Assembly (NCBI GenBank): GCA_021787655.1
Contig: JAJYLM010000046.1
Location: 1-14,591 of the forward strand
From: a bacterium
GTDB lineage: Bacteria; JAMCPX01
Direction of reading: 5' to 3'
DNA length: 14,591 bases
Positions within the stretch are counted from its first letter, which is position 1; each line of letters opens with the position of its first letter. Positions 1 through 6,417 of the stretch are shown here, piece by piece. Under the pieces are notes generated by a model. That model made no database searches, was not told where the DNA came from, and saw only the letters and a program-made list of their open reading frames with translations. The position numbers were made by a program, and so were the translations under genes.

Positions 1-1
1 T

Positions 2-781
2 CCTACTCCGGATCCTGCTGCGACCGGCATAAAACCGAACATTACGGCGCCGGGCGAGGTCATTGTATCAGCCCTCTCTTCCCAGGCATCCTTTTCCGCA
101 GACCAGATAACACCGGACGGCCATCACCTTGCAGACCTGGGTACCAGCATGGCAAGTCCGCATGTGACGGGCGCAGTCGCACTCCTGTTCGACAGAAACG
201 ATGCCCTCACCATAACGCAGACGATGTCCCTGCTCGGATCGAGCGCAACGACGAACACCTTTACCGGCACGCTCCCAAACAACGAGTGGGGGGACGGTAT
301 GCTCAATGCACTGAACCTGGTACAGGCTGCAGCACGAACACAGACACCGACAACAGGGCCTGTCATCTCTGATGTCAACAGCTCCCTGGTCAGCACATCC
401 GGTGCTTCGATTACCTGGGCAACAGACCGGTTGAGTACCAGCTACGTGACCTATTGGGTGGCATCCAATCCCACGGGGACGACAAAAACCTCGGGCACGA
501 CGACCATGACAGTGGCGCATCGTTTCGATCTCACCGGGCTCAACGCCAATACCCGGTATTCGTTCCAGGTTGTTTCTTCGGACCCGTACGGAAACACCAC
601 GATCTATCCGGCTTCAGGTGCAGACGGCTTTTCGACGCAGAAATCGAAGTCTTCGGGCTGCATGTGCGAGCAGTCCGGCGGCGCGTTCAACCCGGGCGAC
701 CTGTTGCCGTACCTCATAATGCTTGCGGGCTGGGTTGCACTGATCCGTATGTTCAGATTGAGAGACCGCTTCTTCTCGTGA
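2..781 (+). CDS. Secreted S8 (subtilisin-family) serine peptidase, C-terminal part (5' truncated by window edge)
   Basis: The open frame runs in from the left edge, so the catalytic Asp and His lie outside. The visible 259 residues begin with a KPNITAPG block (family KPDxxAPG), followed by GTSMASPHVTG, whose Ser (codon 146-148) is the nucleophile of subtilases. Visible residues about 119-213 look like a fibronectin-III/Ig-type domain of the kind found in purple acid phosphatases and extracellular hydrolases. The last 46 residues hold a Ser/Lys linker, Cys220-Met-Cys222, a hydrophobic segment (about 234-251) and a basic tail rich in Arg. This arrangement fits a C-terminal sorting or anchoring signal. 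The inferred role is a cell-envelope or secreted protease; the substrate is unknown. An internal ATG at 149 lies inside the catalytic motif and is not a start. The family call is firm; the sorting type is inferred. Confidence 0.93.
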   Translation, partial: PTPDPAATGIKPNITAPGEVIVSALSSQASFSADQITPDGHHLADLGTSMASPHVTGAVALLFDRNDALTITQTMSLLGSSATTNTFTGTLPNNEWGDGMLNALNLVQAAARTQTPTTGPVISDVNSSLVSTSGASITWATDRLSTSYVTYWVASNPTGTTKTSGTTTMTVAHRFDLTGLNANTRYSFQVVSSDPYGNTTIYPASGADGFSTQKSKSSGCMCEQSGGAFNPGDLLPYLIMLAGWVALIRMFRLRDRFFS

Positions 782-879
782 CGATCCCGGCTTACTGCCA
801 TGATCCTTTCCGGGAAGGTGCTTGAACCAGTGGCGTCCGGCATCATAGTCCGGCAGGTAAACGAAGAAAGCAGTATCTA

Positions 880-907
880 TTGACTAACCGCTTATTCTGT
901 ATATACT
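880..907 (+). promoter_or_regulatory. Sigma-70-type promoter upstream of rpsU
   Basis: TTGACT (880-885) and TATACT (902-907) are separated by 16 bases, each with a 5/6 match to the consensus hexamers. The predicted start near 914 gives a leader of about 33 bases, followed by AGGAGG (931-936) ahead of the rpsU ATG. The discriminator is AT-rich rather than GC-rich, so it lacks the usual look of a stringently repressed ribosomal promoter. It is the only convincing promoter I see for the forward block 948-11226. Confidence 0.7.
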
Positions 908-947
908 AATTTTTCGATTCCAGAAAAGAAAGGAGGGAAGGATATTC

Positions 948-1148
948 ATGACCAGCGTAATTGTGAGAGACGGAGAAAACTTCGAGCAGGCTCTGCGAAG
1001 ATTCAAAAAGCTCGTTGAACGGGCCGGCATTCAGACAGAGCTCAGAAAACGCGAGTATTACGAAAAGCCCAGCGTCGAACGGAAGAGAAAAGAGATCGCA
1101 GCAAAGAAACGCGTGTACAAGAAATTGAAAAAATTATCCTATCTGTGA
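948..1148 (+). CDS. rpsU: 30S ribosomal protein bS21
   Basis: This 66-residue, highly basic protein has the bS21 signature: VIVRDGENFEQALRRFKK at the N-terminus, then ELRKREYYEKPS and a lysine/arginine-rich helix. bS21 sits on the small-subunit platform near the anti-Shine-Dalgarno region of 16S rRNA and helps mRNA recruitment. The ATG at 948 has AGGAGG 11 bases upstream. It is the first gene after the promoter and is followed 22 bases later by dnaG, the classical rpsU-dnaG-rpoD order. The yqeY-type (GatB/YqeY-domain) gene that often sits between rpsU and dnaG in related bacteria is absent here. Family identity is very secure. Confidence 0.98.
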   Translation: MTSVIVRDGENFEQALRRFKKLVERAGIQTELRKREYYEKPSVERKRKEIAAKKRVYKKLKKLSYL

Positions 1149-1170
1149 TTGTCTATGACAGGATGCGTTC

Positions 1171-2919
1171 ATGGGATACACCTGGGATAATCAAATCAAA
1201 GAAATTAAAGAGCGGATAAACATAGTTGATATCATAGGCGGCTATGTAACGTTAAAAAAAAACGGTGAAAACTTTGTAGGACTGTGCCCCTTCCACAATG
1301 AAAAAACACCTTCTTTTACCGTCAGTGAAAAGAAAGGTGTTTTTCATTGTTTTGGGTGCGGAGCAGGTGGTGATGTTATCAGCTTTCTCACACGGATCAG
1401 AAACGAAACATTCCCTGATACCGTGAGGCACCTCGCGCAGATCGCGGGGGTGCGGCTCGAAGAAAGGGATTCCGACAACAACCGGACAACATACTACGCC
1501 ATCAACGAACAGCTTGCAGGGTATTACCATTCCCTTCTGTTTTCCCACCCGTCCGGGAAAAAGGCCTTTCAGTACCTCACGGTTGAGCGGGGACTGAGCA
1601 CCAGGACGATCAACGACTTCATGGTTGGATACGCACCCAACGCATGGGACACCGCGGTATCATTTCTCAAATCGCACCAGATACCGATGCCGATGGCGGC
1701 AGCCCTCGGCATCGTCATGAAAAAACAATCAGGAAACGACTATTTTGACCGGTTCAGGGGAAGGATCATGTTCCCCATCAGGGACTACCGGGAACGGATT
1801 ATTGCTTTCGGCGGACGATCGTCCGGCAAAGATGAACCAAAGTACTTGAACTCTCCGGACTCTGAGCTCTACAAAAAAGGAACGACCTTGTACGGTATCG
1901 ATAAGGCGCGGCCCCATATTATAAAAACCGGATATGCTGTTTTCGTGGAAGGATACCTGGATGCCCTGCTTCTGCACCAGCATGGATTCAACAACACCGT
2001 TGCCACCACCGGCACTGCGGTGAGCCACTACCATGCCCAGACGGTGGCCCGCATCGGACAGGGCGTTGTATTTCTGTTCGACGGTGACGAGGCCGGAGAA
2101 AAAGCAGCGTCCCGGACGCTCGAGGTCATTATAGACTCGGAAATAGAAGGCAAATTTGCAGTCCTGCCCCGCGGGTACGATCCTGACACCTTTGTAATCC
2201 GGCACGGCAGCGATGCAATGAAGAAGCTGATAGAGCAGGCACAACCCCTGTTCGACTACTATGTCAAAAGGGCGTTACAGGGGGCGCCGGACGACATTAC
2301 CGGCAGGGTAAAAGCGATCAACAACGTCATCGTGCTGCTGAAAAAAGTACAGGATTCCCCCATCAAACAGGAGTTGTACATCAAGCGGCTCGCCGCGTTG
2401 TCCGGGATTTCCGAAACATCCATCCGGGCTGCTTTTACCGCAGATGCACCGAAACCATACGCGCAGGGCCCGGCACCTGCCAGGGTCGTGAACAAGGATA
2501 CCAGCCGGGTAGAACTTACTATTTTGACGATACTTATTGACCAACCGGAAAAAGTGCATATTCTATTAGATGACCGTTCTGTTGATTTTTTCACGAACAG
2601 GGATATTGCTGCAGCCGTACGGCGCGTTAAAGATTTATACGAGAGCGGAATCAAAGATGTCAGAGGTTGTATATTTCAGCAGGTAACGGACGAGAATCAA
2701 AAAGCCGTTATCTCTGCAGCAATGCTCAATGACCTGAGCGGTGAAAACATCGATGTTTTGTACGAATATGCGGTGAGTAAGATAAAGCGTTCATATTATG
2801 TTGCCGAACAGAAAAGACTCTCGGGAGAGATCGCCAAGACGAAATCCTCGGGTAATAACGGGACGGCCGAAACGCTGCTGAAGAGAAAAAAGGAGATTGC
2901 GGTTTTCCATAAACAGTAA
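1171..2919 (+). CDS. dnaG: DNA primase DnaG
   Basis: This gene encodes the primase that makes RNA primers at the replication fork. At 582 residues it is essentially the E. coli length (581). The N-terminal CHC2 zinc finger is intact (Cys39, His42, Cys60, Cys63). The central TOPRIM catalytic core has the EGYLD motif with Glu260 and a DGDEAG motif with Asp304 and Asp306, the metal-binding acids. Residues about 450-582 form the divergent C-terminal domain expected to bind the DnaB helicase. The chosen ATG at 1171 has AGGA 7 bases upstream (1160-1163) and gives the standard N-terminus of the family. It follows rpsU by 22 bases and precedes rpoD by 3 bases, so it is very probably co-transcribed with both. 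Confidence 0.98.
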   Translation: MGYTWDNQIKEIKERINIVDIIGGYVTLKKNGENFVGLCPFHNEKTPSFTVSEKKGVFHCFGCGAGGDVISFLTRIRNETFPDTVRHLAQIAGVRLEERDSDNNRTTYYAINEQLAGYYHSLLFSHPSGKKAFQYLTVERGLSTRTINDFMVGYAPNAWDTAVSFLKSHQIPMPMAAALGIVMKKQSGNDYFDRFRGRIMFPIRDYRERIIAFGGRSSGKDEPKYLNSPDSELYKKGTTLYGIDKARPHIIKTGYAVFVEGYLDALLLHQHGFNNTVATTGTAVSHYHAQTVARIGQGVVFLFDGDEAGEKAASRTLEVIIDSEIEGKFAVLPRGYDPDTFVIRHGSDAMKKLIEQAQPLFDYYVKRALQGAPDDITGRVKAINNVIVLLKKVQDSPIKQELYIKRLAALSGISETSIRAAFTADAPKPYAQGPAPARVVNKDTSRVELTILTILIDQPEKVHILLDDRSVDFFTNRDIAAAVRRVKDLYESGIKDVRGCIFQQVTDENQKAVISAAMLNDLSGENIDVLYEYAVSKIKRSYYVAEQKRLSGEIAKTKSSGNNGTAETLLKRKKEIAVFHKQ

Positions 2920-2922
2920 CGT

Positions 2923-4716
2923 ATGCCAGAGAATAAAAAACACAAAAAACAGGCGCACGCGGCGCAGAAGACGGGAACTCACAAAAAACCTGCAAAGATA
3001 GCAGACAATAAGCTCAACGACAGCGTTGAGAAACTCATCTCCCTCGGCAAGGGTAAGGGGTTTCTGACGTTCGAAGAGGTCAACAACCTTCTTCCTGCCG
3101 AGATCATTTCACCGGATCAGATCGATGAGGTCATGAACATGTTCGGCGAACTGGACATCGAGGTCGTCGATTCGACGAAGAGCATCAAGGTGCAGAACTT
3201 CCAGGTGCCGGAAGAAGAGGAAGAAGAAACAAAGTCCTACGAAAAACTCAATGATCCGATAAAGCTCTACCTGCGTGAAATGGGCAGCATGCCCCTGCTC
3301 ACCCGGGAGTGGGAAGTCGGTATAGCAAAGGCCATCGAAGAGGGGAGGAACAAGGTTTTCAATGCCCTGCTTTCGTCCCCGGTCACGATGAAAGAGATCA
3401 AGGATACCGGTGAAAAGCTTTCAAACAATGCCATAAAAATCAAAGACATCATCAGGGAAATGGAAGAGGACTATACGCCCGAAGAAGAGGAAGAAACCAT
3501 CCAGAAAACACTCTCCATTACCAAAAAAATGGCGAGCCTGGAAGAGGAGCGGAAGGTCTACCGTGCTATCCTGCGCAAAAACAAGAACGCAAAGAATGCA
3601 AAAGAACAAATGGCGAAATACAATGAAAAGATCGCCAGTCTTCTGATCGGCCTGTCCCCGAACGAAAAATTCATCATGCAGATAACCGGAAAACTCAGGG
3701 TGCTGGTCGACCGCCTTGATTCCGCCGAGGCCGAATTGCGGAGCTGCGCCCACGAGATCAACGTGCCGCTCGAAACGTTCAAGTCTCATCTGCCGGCGAT
3801 CAACAGATCGGCAGCGGAGACCAAAAGGCTCGCAAAGAAATACGGCATCGAGTATGATAAATTCAAGATACTGGTCCGCAGAATAAAAAATGCACTGAAC
3901 CAGATAAAAATCGTCGAGACTGAGGCCGAGACGGACAGTCCCGTGCTCAGGAAGACGCTCAATGAAGTACTCCTCGGCGAAGAAGAAACAAAGAGGGCAA
4001 AGGAAAAGCTCATCCTCGCAAACCTGAGGCTCGTCGTCAGTATCGCGAAGAAATACACCAACAGAGGGTTAAACCTCGCAGACTTGATCCAGGAAGGCAA
4101 CATAGGCCTGATGAAGGCGGTTGACAAGTTCGAATATCAGCGCGGTTATAAATTCAGTACGTACGCCACCTGGTGGGTCAGACAGGCAATAACCAGGGCA
4201 ATTGCGGATCAGGCGAGGACCATCCGTATACCCGTGCACATGATAGAAACGATCAACAAGCTTATCAGGACATCGCGCTACCTGGTGCAGGAGATTGGAA
4301 GAGAACCCCTGCCCGAAGAGATTGCGGAAAAGATGGAGCTTCCTGTTGACAAAGTCCGAAAGGTGTTGAAGATTGCAAAAGAGCCTATTTCGCTTGAAAC
4401 GCCTATCGGGGAAGAGGAAGACAGTCATTTGATAGACTTTATCGAGGACAAGTCGTTTGCCGGTCCTCACGATGTGATCACCAACGAGAATTTGCAGCAT
4501 TTTACGAGAAATGCACTGAGTACCCTCACTCCGAGGGAAGAAAAGGTGTTGAGATTGCGGTTCGGTATCGGTGAAAAGTCCGATCATACGCTGGAAGAAG
4601 TCGGCAAGGATTTCGAGGTAACGAGGGAAAGGATCCGCCAGATAGAAGCGAAGGCGCTGAGGAAATTACGGCACCCGAGCCGCAGTAAAAATTTAAAAAC
4701 CTTCATAAGTGAATGA
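2923..4716 (+). CDS. rpoD: RNA polymerase primary sigma factor RpoD (sigma-70)
   Basis: 597 residues. The order is a Lys/His-rich leader (1-25), region 1.1 (about 33-85), an acidic run (97-102), region 1.2 (about 110-142), a long helical non-conserved region (about 145-350), region 2 (from about 360, with NLRLVVSIAKKY at 367 and the -10-reading helix ATWWVRQAITRAIADQ around 415-430), region 3, and region 4 with the -35-reading helix-turn-helix (about 557-580). It directs the core polymerase to housekeeping promoters. The ATG lies 3 bases after the dnaG stop with no close Shine-Dalgarno (nearest AGGAG ends 27 bases upstream), so initiation is probably coupled to dnaG translation. In region 1.2 the common LLTREGE reads LLTREWE (Trp130). 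The TGA stop (4714-4716) directly abuts the tRNA gene. Confidence 0.98.
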   Translation: MPENKKHKKQAHAAQKTGTHKKPAKIADNKLNDSVEKLISLGKGKGFLTFEEVNNLLPAEIISPDQIDEVMNMFGELDIEVVDSTKSIKVQNFQVPEEEEEETKSYEKLNDPIKLYLREMGSMPLLTREWEVGIAKAIEEGRNKVFNALLSSPVTMKEIKDTGEKLSNNAIKIKDIIREMEEDYTPEEEEETIQKTLSITKKMASLEEERKVYRAILRKNKNAKNAKEQMAKYNEKIASLLIGLSPNEKFIMQITGKLRVLVDRLDSAEAELRSCAHEINVPLETFKSHLPAINRSAAETKRLAKKYGIEYDKFKILVRRIKNALNQIKIVETEAETDSPVLRKTLNEVLLGEEETKRAKEKLILANLRLVVSIAKKYTNRGLNLADLIQEGNIGLMKAVDKFEYQRGYKFSTYATWWVRQAITRAIADQARTIRIPVHMIETINKLIRTSRYLVQEIGREPLPEEIAEKMELPVDKVRKVLKIAKEPISLETPIGEEEDSHLIDFIEDKSFAGPHDVITNENLQHFTRNALSTLTPREEKVLRLRFGIGEKSDHTLEEVGKDFEVTRERIRQIEAKALRKLRHPSRSKNLKTFISE

Positions 4717-4789
4717 GGGCCCATAGCTCAGCTGGTAGAGCTACCGGCTCATAACCGGTTGGTCCCTGGTTCGAGTCCAGGTGGGCCCA
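4717..4789 (+). tRNA. tRNA with CAT anticodon, probably tRNA-Ile2 (CAT read as lysidine-AU)
   Basis: All four arms pair over 73 bases. The acceptor is GGGCCCA/TGGGCCC with discriminator A, the D stem GCTC/GAGC, the anticodon stem ACCGG/CCGGT around loop CTCATAA (anticodon 4750-4752), the variable loop TGGTC, and the T stem CCTGG/CCAGG with loop TTCGAGT. CCA is not encoded. It is not the initiator, because base pair 1-72 is G-C and the anticodon stem lacks the run of three G-C pairs. C4-G69 and C5-G68 match the pairs that mark tRNA-Ile2 for TilS (lysidine synthetase) in E. coli, whereas elongator tRNA-Met has U-A and A-U there. The Ile2 assignment is an inference; elongator Met remains possible. 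Confidence 0.95.
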
Positions 4790-4809
4790 TTTTATAAAAA
4801 CAAAAAGAA

Positions 4810-4815
4810 AGGAGG
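4810..4815 (+). promoter_or_regulatory. Shine-Dalgarno deciding a TTG start
   Basis: AGGAGG lies 9 bases ahead of TTG at 4825. No ATG or GTG in that frame gives a better fit, and the first residues after TTG match the N-terminus expected for the zinc-ribbon family (M-x-x-Q-L-x-x-L-Q-x-x-D). This supports TTG as the real initiation codon. Confidence 0.8.
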
Positions 4816-4824
4816 CACTATACG

Positions 4825-5568
4825 TTGGATATAGAGCAGCTGAAGCAGCTTCAGGATGTTGACATACACATAACTGACATTTATCAGGAAAAAAATGCAC
4901 TGGAAGAAACGTTAAGAAACGACGAAGATGCATACCAGGAGGCAGAACGCACGATCGAGGAGTTCACGAAGAATTATGAGCAGCTGGAATCGGAAAAAAA
5001 GGCTAAAGAAGCAGAGATCCAGCAGACCTCTGAGATGATTAAACGGTGGGATATGCGTTTGAAAGAGGCAAAATCAGGCCGGGAATACCAGGCGTTCATG
5101 CGCGAAATCAACGGTGCCAAGAGGGATATATCGGAAATCGAGAACGCTGTACTGAAGATCATGGAAGAACTCGAAAAGATCGATAAAACGAGGAAAGAAG
5201 AGAAACAGAAGATCGACGAAATCGGTCAACGTCTGCAGCAGACAGCAGACCAGAGCAAGGCAAGAATCTCCGTACTCGCACACCAGATTCAGGAACTCGA
5301 ACTGCAAAAAAACTCCATCGCAAAAGGTATAACACCTTCCATGCTCAGCATGTACGAGCAGATAAAGAAACAACGGCAGACAGCCATCGTCGGGGTCAAG
5401 AAAAGCATCTGCCAGGGGTGCCACGTCAATATCCCGCCGCAGCTTTTTAACGAAGTTATCATGAACAACAAGATTATCCTCTGTCCGCATTGCCAGAGAA
5501 TCCTGTTCTACGTCGAAGACACCGTCGTTGAAGAACAGAAACCGAAAAGAAACAAAAAAGCCGTTTAG
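4825..5568 (+). CDS. Coiled-coil C4-type zinc-ribbon protein (COG1579 / CdsZ-like)
   Basis: 247 residues. Residues about 1-180 are almost entirely charged heptad sequence, forming two long antiparallel-type coiled-coil helices. The typical hinge (GREYQAFMREI) lies near the middle. A C-terminal zinc ribbon follows, with C-x2-C at Cys196/Cys199 (CQGC) and Cys220/Cys223 (CPHC). The family is widespread and usually annotated as a zinc-ribbon domain protein. Its cellular role is not settled, and nucleic-acid or protein binding is only suggested by the fold. The TTG start is supported by AGGAGG. It lies 35 bases after the tRNA and 3 bases ahead of ispA. Family placement is confident; function is unknown. 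Confidence 0.9.
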   Translation: MDIEQLKQLQDVDIHITDIYQEKNALEETLRNDEDAYQEAERTIEEFTKNYEQLESEKKAKEAEIQQTSEMIKRWDMRLKEAKSGREYQAFMREINGAKRDISEIENAVLKIMEELEKIDKTRKEEKQKIDEIGQRLQQTADQSKARISVLAHQIQELELQKNSIAKGITPSMLSMYEQIKKQRQTAIVGVKKSICQGCHVNIPPQLFNEVIMNNKIILCPHCQRILFYVEDTVVEEQKPKRNKKAV

Positions 5569-5571
5569 CCT

Positions 5572-6417
5572 TTGAACTTAACCGAATACATCAAACATCA
5601 TACAAAGAGATTGAACGACACGCTCGACAGTGCACTTCCCAAAGAAGGCGTGTCCCCCCATACGATTCACAGTGCCATGCGGTATAGTGTCTTCAACGGT
5701 GGGAAACGGCTCCGTCCGCTCATTACGATTGCCGTGGCTGAATATGTGGGCGTCCCCGTCGATAAAATCGTCTATTCCCTCGGAGCCATGATAGAGATGG
5801 TACATACATATTCACTCGTTCACGACGATTTGCCCGCCATGGATAATGATGATCTCAGAAGAGGAAAACCGACGGTCCACAGGATGTACAACGAAGCAAT
5901 TGCCATCCTGACCGGCGACGCTCTGCTTACCCAGGCCTTTGAGCTCATGGGAACCATCGGTACGTACAAAAAGAACGGAGACCTGACGGCCCTCCTGAAC
6001 GAGTTCACCGGGGCCCTCGGATCCAAAGGACTGGTGGGCGGACAGGTGATGGACCTTGAGAAAAAAGATACTCCGGCAAACGAAAAGGATATCCTGTTTA
6101 TTCACCGGAACAAGACAGCTGCGCTGATAACCTTTGCAGCAATCGCCGTCCCGGTTTTTTTTAAAAAGCAGCGTTTCATAGCCGCTCTGCGGACCTACGG
6201 ACAGGCGCTCGGCATGGCGTTCCAGGCGGGGGACGATATCGTCGATTACTCAGCGGATGCCCCTGAAGCATCGATCGTGAATGTCCTGGGTATTGACGGT
6301 GCAAAGGATTTATTTTACGGATATATGGATCAGGCGAAACAAGCGCTCCGCCATTCGAATGAAGCCGGCTCTTTGACCGGTATTTGCGATTGGATCACGG
6401 AAGGATTTAACCTATGA
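5572..6417 (+). CDS. ispA: Short-chain polyprenyl (farnesyl/geranylgeranyl) diphosphate synthase
   Basis: This enzyme condenses isopentenyl diphosphate with allylic diphosphates. Family features seen: GGKRLRP (IPP binding), the first Asp-rich motif HDDLPAMD followed by NDDLRRGKPT, GGQ, the HRNKTAALI motif, and the second Asp-rich motif DDIVD. DDx4D in the first motif is the bacterial FPP-synthase form. At 281 residues it is shorter than E. coli IspA (299). Most of the shortfall is a 12-13 residue gap straight after the second Asp-rich motif, where the conserved G-K and later K-x-T-Y lysines should be. The reading frame is continuous there, so it looks like an in-frame loss rather than an error. 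The TTG start lies 3 bases after the preceding stop with no visible Shine-Dalgarno and gives the normal N-terminus. The stop overlaps the dxs start (ATGA). Chain-length specificity cannot be read with confidence. Confidence 0.92.
   Translation: MNLTEYIKHHTKRLNDTLDSALPKEGVSPHTIHSAMRYSVFNGGKRLRPLITIAVAEYVGVPVDKIVYSLGAMIEMVHTYSLVHDDLPAMDNDDLRRGKPTVHRMYNEAIAILTGDALLTQAFELMGTIGTYKKNGDLTALLNEFTGALGSKGLVGGQVMDLEKKDTPANEKDILFIHRNKTAALITFAAIAVPVFFKKQRFIAALRTYGQALGMAFQAGDDIVDYSADAPEASIVNVLGIDGAKDLFYGYMDQAKQALRHSNEAGSLTGICDWITEGFNL

Noticed and set aside
785..815. TCCCGG/CCGGGA inverted repeat after the protease gene as a terminator
   Set aside because: The stem is 6 pairs around a 19-base loop and no T-run follows, so there is too little to call it a terminator.
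4790..4810. TATAAA after the tRNA as a -10 element for the zinc-ribbon gene
   Set aside because: No plausible -35 hexamer lies at the right distance inside the tRNA sequence, and AT-rich bases after a tRNA are expected.
4703..4933. Reverse-strand open frame across the tRNA
   Set aside because: It contains the LDSNQGPTGYEPVALPAE string, a well-known false protein from reading tRNA genes on the opposite strand.
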